64,000 nucleotides of DNA from Tenodera sinensis (Eukaryota > Arthropoda > Insecta > Mantodea > Mantidae). The notes beneath the pieces were generated by a model, which ran no database searches, was not told the DNA's origin, and saw only the letters and a list, made by a program, of their open reading frames with translations. Shown one piece after another: positions 11,377-21,848 of the stretch (position 1 is its first letter; the number at the start of each line of letters is the position of its first letter). The stretch is from assembly GCA_030765045.1 (NCBI GenBank), contig CM060964.1:272449888-272513887 (forward strand). The letters are read 5' to 3'. The translations under genes were made by a program, and so were the position numbers.

Positions 11377-11644
11377 GTTGAGAATGGAACATGATTAACA
11401 GATGCTGCTTAAGGAATTTTTTTGAAAAGAATCACCTATTTCTTTACAATTCACAGTTACAAGGCAATTATAATGGAACAGCGTTTCTCGTGTAAATTTA
11501 ACTCATTCCAGTTGAGAATGGAACATGATTAACAGATGCTGCTTAAGGAATTTTTTTGAAAAGAATCACCTATTTCTTTACAATTCACAGTTACAAGGCA
11601 ATTATAATGGAACAGCGTTTCTCGTGTAAATTTAACTCATTCCA
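11377..11644. repeat. 134-bp perfect tandem duplication
   Basis: Bases 11377-11510 recur at 11511-11644 with no difference that I can see. This is either a very recent duplication or an assembly effect. Confidence 0.9.
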
Positions 11645-12289
11645 GTTATGTATTCTATGTGATTTTCCCATTAATGTACACCTGCGATGTCAACCCAGGT
11701 GCTATTTGATGACATGGGGAGTACTTGCAGGGATAAAGTGCCGCGAGGCAGACTCTAGCGGCAGTGTTAAGTAAGGCATAGCAAAACACGAGTTCGAAGG
11801 AAAAATAAGGTGCACTCGCTTTATTGTTGTTTACTCTTGTTTGATTTAAAGGTACCTATTGCTTTACATAGATTTGTGACCATAAGGTTTTAATGTGAAT
11901 TACAATAATAACGTAATTATTCAAAAACAAATTAATATTCCAAACACAAAACATTAAAGACTCAAAGGATAAGGAATATTTATATAACTGTTAACTTCAC
12001 AATTGCTACAAAAGTTCGTTGTATTTTTCCATGAGAATAACCTTTACGTAAACATTGAACGTAAGCAAGGGAAATGGTATAAACCTGCAACTATTAGTCT
12101 TATAAATCAAGCACTTAACTTTATCGTTTTCATCTCGAAAACAAAAATATTCGCCCTGCCATTGAATTGTATGTACCACGATACTCCGCATCATCCGCCT
12201 CTGACTAACAGGTCCGGCTCCCCTTGTCTTGGCCAGTGGAGGGGGAAGATAACACGTGTGGGAGAAGCGAGCGTGTGCTCGTTTGTTGA
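11645..12289. other. Unassigned sequence
   Basis: A 128-residue plus-strand frame overlaps here but shows no domain or codon pattern I trust. Confidence 0.4.
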
Positions 12290-12680
12290 GACTAACATAG
12301 ACTGTGTTTTAATGAGATCTATATTTTTGTATAGTAAGATTTGGTCTATCTCTTACGGTTTACTAATTAGGAAAAGTCATCAAGAGTAAACAGGACTACA
12401 GGGGCTATAGCCAGAAAATTCAAAATGTGCATTTCACTTGCCATAAAAATGCGTAATACATTAGCCATTTTAATCAAACTGGTACAGCCATTTTTGAGAA
12501 AAGCATAGTTTTCGAAAATTTTTCCATGTAAAGTTAGTTTAGGGTGGAAGAATTTTCTTCAAAATCTTCATATTACATCATAAAAACATAATTAACTTAA
12601 ATCCAAGTTTGATTTTCAACCAACTTTTTGTTTTTGAGTTATGCTATTCACAGACAGACAGACACACAGACAGACACACA

Positions 12681-12759
<79 letters not shown>

Positions 12760-12905
12760 ACACGGACCTTTTATTTAAAGTGCAGTTTTTACTCAGTGAA
12801 CCTCACAACATTTATTTTCGATGAAATCTCGAAATCGAATTTTTGGGTCGAATATAATACGTACTTCCCCTACTTAATATACGTAGTAGAGAAAGTTAAA
12901 GCTGG
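12290..12905 (-). repeat. Interspersed repeat family R, copy 1
   Basis: The reverse complement shares blocks with the copies at 23.5, 29.4, 33.5 and 53.7 kb: an actttctctact start, then ccaccctaaacta, atggctctaacrattttgat, ggctatagcc and taagagatagaccaaatc. A (CA)n tract (12671-12757) fills the position where every copy carries a different simple repeat. No protein is encoded. Confidence 0.75.
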
Positions 12906-13604
12906 AATAAATGTCAATATTCTTTAAATTGTACATATTGCATTTCTGTACATATACCACGTCGCATAAATATAAAGTTAGTTGGAAGTTCTACGTGTAA
13001 AGCTTCCTTAACTATACCTATTTCAATTACAACTAGATTCCAAACGTGTTCAAAGTTTTATTCATGAAAGCTCGACCACACACGTTAGCTATGACTGACC
13101 TTGTGGATGAGTTGATAGAGCATGCCTGTTGTTTCAACGGTCCCGGATTCGGTTTCAGGTTGCGCTCAAAGCGTTCTCTTCTATATGTCCACAGTGCGGT
13201 ATGTAAATATGAGTGCACTTGGACTTGTTTCGGTAACTTTATAACCAATTGTACAGGCCTATAATCGTATATACCGACATAATTGTCGCTGACAGATTCC
13301 TATATACAACCATTTGATATGAAACATGTATCAATATAACGTCCCGCAAAGTCAGTTTAATTAAAATTAAAGAATGAAATGCAGATATTCACGACATAGT
13401 TATGGCCAGAAAGACAGATGGACATCTGACTGCTCTGCACAAGTGAATGGAAGTAAACTGGAACAAAGGGGACAAACACAATCTTTTACGAGTATAAAGC
13501 TCAGAAATATAGACTCTCTGAATTCATTAAATTGCTTTTATAATCATTCTCCTATCTATCAAAGTTTTAAGAACATCTTAACACTGAATTGTCTTCCTCT
13601 GTGG
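12906..13604. other. Noncoding, with a possible decayed tRNA-like head
   Basis: Around 13095-13160 a tRNA-like run ends in a box B-like ggattcggtttc. It is too degenerate to assign to a family. Nothing else is recognised. Confidence 0.3.
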
Positions 13605-13790
13605 TCTGGTGATTAGTTGCTAACGTTCATATCCATAGGTCCCGGGTTTGATTCGCGTTTGGAAGGGGGAATTTTTCTTTAGCCAGTATTATTCCCCAGC
13701 TTCCCTAGAGTCTGGAACTGCGCTACGGAGGCGGTCGAATTTAAAGTAATACCAACCCGAATATTAAAACCACTGTAAAACTAATGAATA
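13605..13790 (+). mobile_element. tRNA-derived SINE, family S3
   Basis: A tRNA-like head with box B gggtttgattcgcg is followed by aatttttctttagccagtat and gagtctggaac, shared with 2728-2905. Confidence 0.55.
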
Positions 13791-13923
13791 GAACAATGAA
13801 ACAATAAACACTGAATTACTAGTTAAACATATAATGCTTAAGTCATAAACAGTATGATTTTCCTACGTGGAACATTCCTGTTTTCTTGTGTTGAAAATTA
13901 AAAACTGTATATAACAAAGTTGA

Positions 13924-14262
13924 CTTCCTCCGTAGCACAGTTGGTAGCGTGCCTGCCTCTGGCGCGGAGGATCCGGGTTCGATCTCCGGTGCCAGCATGT
14001 GGAATTTATCCCCCTCTGGCAGGTCTGGTACGGGGTGCACTCAGCCTCATTAGTTCCCGGGGGGACCAATTGAGGAGCTACTTGATGGAGAAGTAGCGGC
14101 CCCACGTCGAGAAGGCCGTATAACTGGCCGGAAGGGCTCGGGGCGCTCACCACGTCCCACCCTTCAGTACTGTACCCTACCAATGACGCCTGTAGTGGGC
14201 AGAGCTGAGGGACGCAGCGACTGGGCGGCAAGCCTTGGCCCTTCATGGGCTGTTGTGCTAGG
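13924..14262 (+). mobile_element. tRNA-derived SINE, family S2
   Basis: The head has box A (tagcacagttggtagc) and box B (gggttcgatctcc). A ~260-bp body follows, with caattgaggagctactt and a final gggctgttgtgc. A diverged full-length partner lies on the minus strand at 52126-52459, which confirms an interspersed family. Confidence 0.8.
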
Positions 14263-15861
14263 GATTTAATTATTTATCCACCAGGTTCTGCTGGTTTAAT
14301 AGGCGATTGCGGACCCCTAAATCTATGCGGAAAATATAAATATTTTAACTTAAAAGGATTAAATTTTTAGAGACATTTCATAAACTTATATTGCTAATGA
14401 AATATTGTAATTACATAATTATCCATAAATTGTTCAAATAAAATCTTAGTAATGTGTTTTATTAAGAAAATTTCGATTACGAAAGCTATTTCTACTGTTA
14501 TGAATTAAATAATAGATCCTAAGGTATCTTAAATGTAAAATAAGAAGGTTCGGAATTTTTGTCAATATTTCTATTAACCTCTGAAGGATTATTATATCAT
14601 CTTTACGTATATTTAATAGAGCAACAATTTGGTACGATACGTGAAATGGCTGTGAAAATGTGTTAGGATCTTACGGAGGAAAAAAGTGACAAATACAGGA
14701 ATTTTCAAGGTTTTAGTAAACTTCCTCATTAATGCCTCAGTTTTTACAATTTCGAAAAAGTATTTCTGCAACGGTTTAAATCTTATGTTGCTTAGTATTA
14801 AAAAAATGCTCTATTGTAAATGAAATAATGTACGAAACTCCATATATTAACAAGCTTAAAACTGAAAACTCTGGAAAAATGCAAGCATACGTAAACTGTA
14901 ATATATGGTTTTCTTTCTACATATTGAGAATAAAATTTTCTCTGCATTAATTTTTCTTCTAGAACATTTTGAAAGTGCAGAAAACAGCTTTGCAGTCATT
15001 GTATGCAAAAACTAAATGTAGTACTATAAAATTAAATTAGAAGCCTTCCTATGTATTATTTATACTTCTTATATTTCAACAACCTGCTACTGAGGCTTTT
15101 AAAACCCACTTCACAAAGCACACTATCCGTCTCGTGCAAAAGTTCGAAGTAAATGTCATACTGGATTCAAATCAATAAAACCGACCATGTGCATAATAAA
15201 TAGAAAATCGTATAGCTGCTGACCTTTGTGCGGTGTATTTTCTATACAATTAGAACGGAACATGTGGGAGACTGTCATTATGTGGTGTGTGGAATTTCTC
15301 CTTGGGTAAAAACAAAGTGTTAGCGTATACCTACATTTGTCACAGTGCTTTCGTATTCATTTTAGCTGTACAGAATAAACGTGTAAAAGCAATAACTGGA
15401 ATCGATAATATGAATGAATACTGAGAAAAAATCCAAATGTAGTACCCCGGCGGCCTCTTTTGATGGATGAAACATATTGCTGTGACGCTGTGGTAGCGTC
15501 CATTATCTTAGGCATAAAACAAAACACCTATGAAAATATGACGTTCGCCCGCACTATTTCAAAGTAGCTTGTTTAGAATGTGAGGTTAGAAAAAATTTAA
15601 AAAGTACAAAGAGGTGCAGATTAGATGTGGTAATAAGGACATTATTGCGACGGTCTCTGCCTGTGATTTTTGTGCTCCAGGTGGAGCGCTGGTTAATGAA
15701 AGTCTTCGCTACCAGATGAAGATCTTGAAGAAACGACCACTTTTAGCAGTCTAGACATTCAGATCGACGCGTACCAACAGCTGCGTCATGGCGCCTTTCC
15801 CTTTTAGATCACTTTAAAATTTGGCTCTACTGCCTTGCTCTTCCCGGCTCCAACTAGCCCG
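14263..15861. other. Noncoding AT-rich sequence
   Basis: No coding frame, RNA gene or repeat boundary was recognised across this stretch. It is the left flank of the LINE target site. Confidence 0.5.
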
Positions 15862-15870
15862 TTTTAGCTT

Positions 15871-15910
<40 letters not shown>

Positions 15911-16234
15911 GTGGAGGGGAAAAACCCGTTACAGGCGGAGGCCGACATGCTGAGGCCAACAGTGTGAGGGTCCCTGCGCCCTGAAGGGGGAGGGTTACTC
16001 ACTAAAAAACCCCTCCACGTGTTAGTTCGTACAATGCTAAGGTTTCGTGCATCATCGTGCGTTAGTCGGGTCCCGCATAGCACCCCGGTTAGTACTTGAA
16101 AGCTTTAAGCTGGCATGTGTTCATGCGAGCGGGTCAATTGTTACTTTTTGGTAATGCCCATGAAACCTGGACATGACCAAGAGAGATAAATGCATTGTTA
16201 AATTTGTATTGATATTAGAAGCAGTTACGCTTAC

Positions 16235-16650
16235 TTATGATTAGGTTGCACAGGCATAGGCCTGTTAGTCAAGATGTAATTTGTGTGGTGCTTAATTCTA
16301 GGGTTGCACAGGTATTTATTTACCTGCCAGTCGTTATACTACCTGCTAATGTTAGTGTTAGCATACCTGAGGTTATTCGTGCAATGTTTCAGCTTATATC
16401 TAGTGTTTCACAGGTGTTTACCTGCCAGTCGTTATAATATTTGCTAATGTTAGAGTTAGTGTAACTGAAGTTGATCGTGCAATATTTGAGCTTATATCTA
16501 GCGATGCACAGGTGAAACCTGCAAGTCGTTGTGAGATAAGCTAATGTTAGTGTTGGAGTGAAAAGATATTTTCGTGCAATAATTAGGCTTATGTCTAGTG
16601 TTGCACAGGTATGTACCTGCAAGTCGTTAGAATCACCTAATGGTCTGTGA
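16235..16650 (-). repeat. ~98-bp tandem repeats in the LINE 3' UTR
   Basis: Four units recur at 97-98-bp spacing; the acctgcmagtcgtt motif starts near 16323, 16421, 16518 and 16616. They are diverged from one another and lie between the ORF2 stop and the poly(A) tail. Confidence 0.8.
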
Positions 16651-16951
16651 TTTTTACGCATGCTTGGATTACATGTTATCATGCTAGATTTCTTCTTGTC
16701 TGCCCTAGGCAGGCATGTCTTGTATAAGCGTTTGTCCAGTTCTCGCCGTGTCGTCGGAGTGTCCTACTCCATCATACGGTGGCCCGCTTTCACCGCGCAC
16801 GTAGGACACTGGTGGGAGGCCCTAGTTCTCCCGATCCGCCTCGGCATTGCCGAGGGCTTGTAGGGCTCTGTGGCAGGCTGCGGTCTGAAACAGGGAATAA
16901 GGAAGGTTTAGTTGTGAGGTGAGAGGGAACAGTCCTCTGTCAGAGTTTCGT

Positions 16952-19690
16952 TTAGTCGTGTAGTAGGTTGTTCAAGAATTCCTCTACTTCCGTGTTATTT
17001 GAAGTTAATTTTCTGTCGAAAAGCGCTAGCGGTCTAGCGTGTTTGTAAATTTCCATGGTATAGTTACCTAGGTTCGTTACTAAAGGGTTGTGATGTTTAT
17101 GCAAGTGTTTATACGTATCGTGTGAGAGCTTTTTAATGAATTGCTCTATCGTGTGCATTTTTAATTCGTCGTGAAGTAAGTCCGCTGGTGCCGTGTAGGG
17201 CACTTTTGCTACCATTCGCAGTATTTTATTTTGTAGCCTTTGTAGGCGCATAATATGTGTTTTTGCGGCATATCCCCAAACCGGAGCAGCGTAAGTGAGT
17301 ATAGGGCGGATAAGCGTCTTATATAATGTTAGTCCCATTTTGAGTTTTAGATGCGAGTTCATGTTTATAAGGGGATATAGTTTGCCTAATTGGGCGTTCG
17401 CTTTTCCCCTTATTTGGAATATATGCTGCTTCCATGTGAGTCCCTGGTCCATTTTAAGCCCTAACCAGGTGACTGTGTTTTTCCACTCAATGTTCTCTCC
17501 AAATATGGTGAGTGGTGGAAGCTTGTGTTTTCCTAGTCTATGGTTGACTCTTTTGGTGAATATGATGGCCTGCGTTTTCTTGGCATTCACCTTAATTCTC
17601 CATTTGGTGAACCAATCCTGTAGCTCGTTAAGGGCGTTTTGTAGCCTCCTGTGTATGAACTCGACTTTCCCCGATTGCGCTACGATTGCCGTGTCATCTG
17701 CATAGATGAATAAGTTCGTGTTGGGTGTTTTCGGGATATCGTTCATTGTTATATTAAAGATAATCGGCCCCAATATACTTCCTTGTGGGACTCCCGCTTT
17801 TATAGGGCGGGGTGAAGAGAGGTGGTTGTTAACTTTGGACTGGAATGTCCGATTATGTAGATAGTTTGCGATGAGTTTAATTAGAGAGTCGTGTATATTT
17901 AGTGTTTTGAGCTTCTTGAGCAGGCCCGCGTGCCAAACTCTGTCGAACGCGCGTTCTACATCAAGTAGCAGTGCGCCTGTCGATTTTCGGAAGTTGAACC
18001 CATGCGTGATGTGTTCAGTGGCTCTCAGTAGTTGGAGGGTTGTGGAATGGCGAGCGCGGAATCCGAATTGTTCATTTATAGTTATGTTTTGTTTGATTAG
18101 TTGTGCATTTAGGCGTTTTAGTATTACTTTTTCGAGTAGTTTTCCCAGTATGCTTAGTAGACTAATTGGTCTGTAGCTCTGTGGGTTCGAGAGGTCTTTG
18201 CCCTTCTTGGGAAAGTGTACGACTATAGCTGACTTCCATCTGTCAGGGTAGTACCCTTTCTCTAGCACATAATTGAAGATTTTGGATAGTAGTTTGATGG
18301 CATCTTCGGGTAGGTTGGCTAAGGCTACCGCCGGGATGCTGTCTGGCCCAGGGGCCTTTCGTTTCGGTAAATGTTTAATGAGCCATTTGATTTCGCTGGG
18401 ACATGTTTTTCTTATTTTATTGTGAGTTATTTGGTCTTTATATTCGCGTGTTTCTTCTTCGGTTTCGGCAGTGAATTGTGGGCAAGAGGGGGCGGTGTTT
18501 GGGGTTAATGTTTCTTGCAGTGCGTCCGCGAGTGCATTTGCTTTTTCTTTGTCGGTGGTCGCTATGTTTTGATTTGTATGGAGTGGAGGGATTTGCACTT
18601 TATCGCGTGTTAGGCAGCGAGCTACTTTCCACACTGAGTCTCGTTCATAATCGAGATTCTCCAGTGTGTTCTGCCATTGCCTCGAGACGTGATTTGCGAT
18701 CCTTTCGCTTACTATGCTATTTAGGTGTTTAACGTACTCGAGGTGTGTTAAGTGCCGCGTTTTTTGCCATTTGCGTCTGGCTCTGTTCCTTTCGGCTGTT
18801 AGAGAGGTTATGTCTTGTGGGAGTTTAGATTGATGTTGCCTAGGCCGGCTCATAGGCACTGAGGCAGCTGTGGCTATTTTTATGGCCTTTTCCAATTGGA
18901 TGACCGCTTCGTTGGTGCTTTCGTTAGTGTTTAATGGGACAGTGGGCAAGTTTTTGCTTACAGTGTCTGCAAATTTGTCCCAGTTCGCTCTGTTATAGTT
19001 TGGGCGTATAATTGGCGGGATTAGAGCTGCATTGCCCTCTAGTGTAATTATGAGGGGCAGATGGTCGGATGACAGCTCATTCATAACTTTGAGTTGTGTT
19101 CTGCGTGTTATGTTTTTGGACAGGGCTAGATCTAGCACGTCAGATCTGTGTGTCCTGCAATATGGAACGTAAGTATGTTCCTCTGGAGTATGGATTAAGA
19201 GGTCCGAGTTGTTTTCGAGGTGTAATAAAGCTCGTCCCTCTTTATTTGTCTCGTTGCATCCCCAAATTTGGTGTTTCGCATTGAGATCACCGGCAATTAG
19301 GGCCCTATTGTGCTGCTGCGTTAAGTCCGTTATATCGGATGTTATTAAAGTACCAGGGGGGGCATAGGCCGCCGTTATGAGCACTTTGTTGTTGTCGAGT
19401 GTAATTAGTACGCTGGTGGTTTCCAAGTTTTGGAGTTGCGCAGGGGGGGCCAGGTCGTGTTGTATATCGTGTTTAATAATGACCGCGGTGCCACCCCCGC
19501 GCCCGTCTCTGTCTGTTCGGTGTGTCGTGTATCCGGGGATGTTGAATCTATGGTTGTCTTTGAGGAGAGTTTCTGTGATAAGGGCTATATGAATATTGTT
19601 ACGGGAGAGGAATTCCTTGAACTCTGTCTTTTTGCGTCTAAGTCCCCTAGCGTTCCATGTCATGATGTTTAAATAGTTTTTATAGGCCAT
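16952..19690 (-). CDS. LINE ORF2: endonuclease and reverse transcriptase
   Basis: This is a 912-residue intact polyprotein. Residues ~1-225 form an apurinic/apyrimidinic-type endonuclease (TWNARGL, LITET, GGGTAV, AGDLNAKH, SSDHLPL). Residues ~440-740 form the reverse transcriptase (KRKAPGPDSIP, YRPISLLS, GFRARHST, LLDVERAFD, AGVPQGSILGP and the catalytic YADD). The protein nicks the target and copies the element RNA on site. There is no RNase H domain, as in the Jockey clade. The ATG at 19690 follows the ORF1 stop by 8 nt, which suggests termination-reinitiation. I see no stops, frameshifts or lost catalytic residues. Confidence 0.95.
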   Translation of the reverse strand: MAYKNYLNIMTWNARGLRRKKTEFKEFLSRNNIHIALITETLLKDNHRFNIPGYTTHRTDRDGRGGGTAVIIKHDIQHDLAPPAQLQNLETTSVLITLDNNKVLITAAYAPPGTLITSDITDLTQQHNRALIAGDLNAKHQIWGCNETNKEGRALLHLENNSDLLIHTPEEHTYVPYCRTHRSDVLDLALSKNITRRTQLKVMNELSSDHLPLIITLEGNAALIPPIIRPNYNRANWDKFADTVSKNLPTVPLNTNESTNEAVIQLEKAIKIATAASVPMSRPRQHQSKLPQDITSLTAERNRARRKWQKTRHLTHLEYVKHLNSIVSERIANHVSRQWQNTLENLDYERDSVWKVARCLTRDKVQIPPLHTNQNIATTDKEKANALADALQETLTPNTAPSCPQFTAETEEETREYKDQITHNKIRKTCPSEIKWLIKHLPKRKAPGPDSIPAVALANLPEDAIKLLSKIFNYVLEKGYYPDRWKSAIVVHFPKKGKDLSNPQSYRPISLLSILGKLLEKVILKRLNAQLIKQNITINEQFGFRARHSTTLQLLRATEHITHGFNFRKSTGALLLDVERAFDRVWHAGLLKKLKTLNIHDSLIKLIANYLHNRTFQSKVNNHLSSPRPIKAGVPQGSILGPIIFNITMNDIPKTPNTNLFIYADDTAIVAQSGKVEFIHRRLQNALNELQDWFTKWRIKVNAKKTQAIIFTKRVNHRLGKHKLPPLTIFGENIEWKNTVTWLGLKMDQGLTWKQHIFQIRGKANAQLGKLYPLINMNSHLKLKMGLTLYKTLIRPILTYAAPVWGYAAKTHIMRLQRLQNKILRMVAKVPYTAPADLLHDELKMHTIEQFIKKLSHDTYKHLHKHHNPLVTNLGNYTMEIYKHARPLALFDRKLTSNNTEVEEFLNNLLHD

Positions 19691-19698
19691 CTTGATAC

Positions 19699-21279
19699 TT
19701 AGATGAATCCAGGTGTCACCAGCAGCTGGAAGAAGTCTCTATACGACGCTAGTATGGAGCGGACCTCCGACAATTCCGCTTCCATCAGCAACCCGAGGAT
19801 GTGCCCTGCTGTCTCCCTCAGGTCGCCGTCTTCCATGCCGGTGCTAAGTACACGCCGGTACAGTTGCCTCTGGTGGTGTAGTCGTGGGTCTCGGATCTCT
19901 CGGGGTCGTCTCTGTTGGTCTGGCCGGTCCCTCCGTGCCATGCGCGGCACTCCACGGGGCTGGCGGGGCGTCCTGGAACATGACGGTTCCTCAGCGACCG
20001 TAGCTTGTGCCACAACCTCAGCCACACTTGGCACTGGTGGAGCCCGCTCGGGCAATACACCCCGCGCCCGGCTTCCAGCTCCCACGGCCGCGTGTCTACC
20101 AGTCCCCTGGAGGGTACGTGCCGCCGCCACATGGCGCTGGTATTCGGGACAAGCCCGGTACCTGGCCCCGTGGCCCTGGCGCAGGCATAGCGCGCACGTT
20201 CTCAGGGGGGGCGGAACATCGCAGCCACGAGAATCGTGGTCACCGGTGCACTTGGAGCACACCCTAACCGCGGCCGAGCACCTCGCCTCTGTGTGCCTGA
20301 GCTGTTGGCACTTGCTACACTGGACCGGTATGACCGGTCGCCTGTACATCTCCACCTTCACTCGAAAGTGGAGTATACATTCGACCTGCCTTAGTCGGTC
20401 CAGGTCGTCCGCCGTCGCCAGGTCCACCAGATAGAACGGGAGAGGTGTTCTGGCCTGGTCGTAACGCCTAAGTTGCGTTACACGCAGCACTGAAAAGTGC
20501 GCGGCACGCAACTCAGCCTTAATGGCCTCCTCCGCCCCATCATAGTAGACGTGCTTTATCACGGCACGGAAGGATTGCTGCTCGTCCTGCTGCCTCGTGA
20601 GCTGAATGTTGAGTCCCTTCTGCCGCAGAAAGGCACACATGTGTGCATAGTCCACGGGGGACGACATGCGCACCAGGAAGTCCCGCGACAGCGGGGCCCT
20701 GGTCACTGTGTAGCCTTCATTGGCATATTGGGAGTCAAACTCTTGCAGGGTCTGAAACAGCGTGACGTGGTGTTTAGACACGTAGATTGGCGCTTGCATC
20801 CTGGGTGCTTGGAGGGGGGCAGTAGGGGCAGGAACCGCAACCGGGTCTGGTCTGGAGGAGGGGCCGGCTACGGGGCTTACGGAAGGGGCCAAGGGAGCAG
20901 GTTGCTGGTTTGACTGAGGTGGTGGTGTGGAGTGGTTAGAGCCAGGAGGGGAGACGAGAGGAGGCGGGGTAGGGGGCAGAGAGGGGACAGATACGGCGGA
21001 AGAGGAGCGGGATCTAGGGAGGGGGGTATTCAGGGCAGACGGATTCGGTGTGGGAGTCCGGCCGAGCTCAGGCGTCGCGGCTGGGCCGTTTACCGCCTGA
21101 GCTGCGGCTGGGGGGATCACGGACGGTGTCACTGGGTGGGAAGTAGGGATGGGGTTAGGTGGGGGAGATTCAGGGGCTGAGGGGCCACCAACGTCCAATT
21201 GTCGCTTAGTGACCCTTCCACGGGTCGTGCGCATCTCACCAGGAGATCGCTTCACTGAGGACTTCTTGGACTTGGTCAT
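19699..21279 (-). CDS. LINE ORF1: gag-like RNA-binding protein with three CCHC knuckles
   Basis: This 526-residue protein has a long Pro/Ser/Ala-rich N-terminus (~1-165), presumably disordered. A conserved RNA-binding region typical of Jockey-type ORF1 follows (LRRYDQARTPLPFYLVDL, RVKVEMYRRP). Then come three CCHC knuckles: CSKCQQLRHTEARC, CSKCTGDHDSRGC and CALCLRQGHGARYRAC. A basic Arg-rich stretch precedes the C-terminus. It packages element RNA into a ribonucleoprotein. The G/C-rich composition stands out from the AT-rich flanks. The frame is fully open. Confidence 0.92.
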   Translation of the reverse strand: MTKSKKSSVKRSPGEMRTTRGRVTKRQLDVGGPSAPESPPPNPIPTSHPVTPSVIPPAAAQAVNGPAATPELGRTPTPNPSALNTPLPRSRSSSAVSVPSLPPTPPPLVSPPGSNHSTPPPQSNQQPAPLAPSVSPVAGPSSRPDPVAVPAPTAPLQAPRMQAPIYVSKHHVTLFQTLQEFDSQYANEGYTVTRAPLSRDFLVRMSSPVDYAHMCAFLRQKGLNIQLTRQQDEQQSFRAVIKHVYYDGAEEAIKAELRAAHFSVLRVTQLRRYDQARTPLPFYLVDLATADDLDRLRQVECILHFRVKVEMYRRPVIPVQCSKCQQLRHTEARCSAAVRVCSKCTGDHDSRGCDVPPPLRTCALCLRQGHGARYRACPEYQRHVAAARTLQGTGRHAAVGAGSRARGVLPERAPPVPSVAEVVAQATVAEEPSCSRTPRQPRGVPRMARRDRPDQQRRPREIRDPRLHHQRQLYRRVLSTGMEDGDLRETAGHILGLLMEAELSEVRSILASYRDFFQLLVTPGFI

Positions 21280-21836
21280 ACTGGGATGGAGAGATGGAAG
21301 TTATAGAGTGGAGAACAGTAAATAAATAAACTATATGCCCTAACAATCCCTAACTTGACCTCGGAAGAGTTTCGGAAAAGAAGAAGAAGTAAAAGCCTAG
21401 AGGGGGACCTAACGGGGAGCTTAAAAACTAAATAGTAAAGAGGAAAATAGTTTAGTAGAAGAGAAAGATCAGTTAGTGGGCGCTAAAAAGCCCGAAGTAC
21501 AGAGGTCCTGCCCTAAGGCGCCTAGATTCCAGTCAGGTGACTGTTGGCTACAGACTTGTACTTCTACCCAGCTAAGCTGTTGGTGTGCCTGCACAGGCGG
21601 GTTCTAGCTGGCGGGAACTGATGCTGCAATCGCCGGGCGTCCGGGAGCGTGAGTGGCGGCCTGCGCACTACGCTTGCTGAACTGGAAGATCTCTCGGAAT
21701 CCCTTCTTCACGCTTTTAAGTAAGCTTGGAGGGCTCTTCAAAGCAGCTGCAGACGATCTCGAAGTTCCCGATGTCTCTCGCCTCTCGCTTCTCCTTGATC
21801 GTGCTTTATCACGGCACGGAAGGAGAATCCTCAAAC
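21280..21836 (-). promoter_or_regulatory. LINE 5' UTR / presumed internal promoter
   Basis: About 557 bp lie between the TSD-defined 5' end and the ORF1 ATG. Jockey-type LINEs carry a pol II promoter inside this region; that role is inferred. A 25-bp segment at 21800-21824 is identical to 20550-20574 inside ORF1, where it is read in a different frame. Confidence 0.5.
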
Positions 21837-21848
21837 TTTTAGCTTCAT

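Larger units (their letters stand above)
15875..21836 (-). mobile_element. Full-length Jockey-clade LINE
   Basis: The minus-strand element runs from 21836 (5') to a 35-nt poly(A) tail (seen as T at 15873-15907). The TSD ttttagcttcat is perfect (15862-15873 and 21837-21848). It holds a ~560-bp 5' UTR, ORF1 and ORF2 separated by 8 nt, and a ~1-kb 3' UTR. Both ORFs are uninterrupted, and ORF2 has EN and RT domains with no RNase H, as in the Jockey clade. Such elements insert by target-primed reverse transcription. The intact frames and clean TSD indicate a young copy. Confidence 0.92.

Noticed and set aside
12609..12927. His/Thr-rich frames
   Set aside because: Translations of a (CA)n microsatellite inside repeat R.
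13095..13160. Possible tRNA or SINE head
   Set aside because: Only a weak box B-like motif. No second copy was found in the window.
17295..20913. Many plus-strand frames across the LINE
   Set aside because: They lie antisense to the intact ORF1 and ORF2 and have no motifs of their own.
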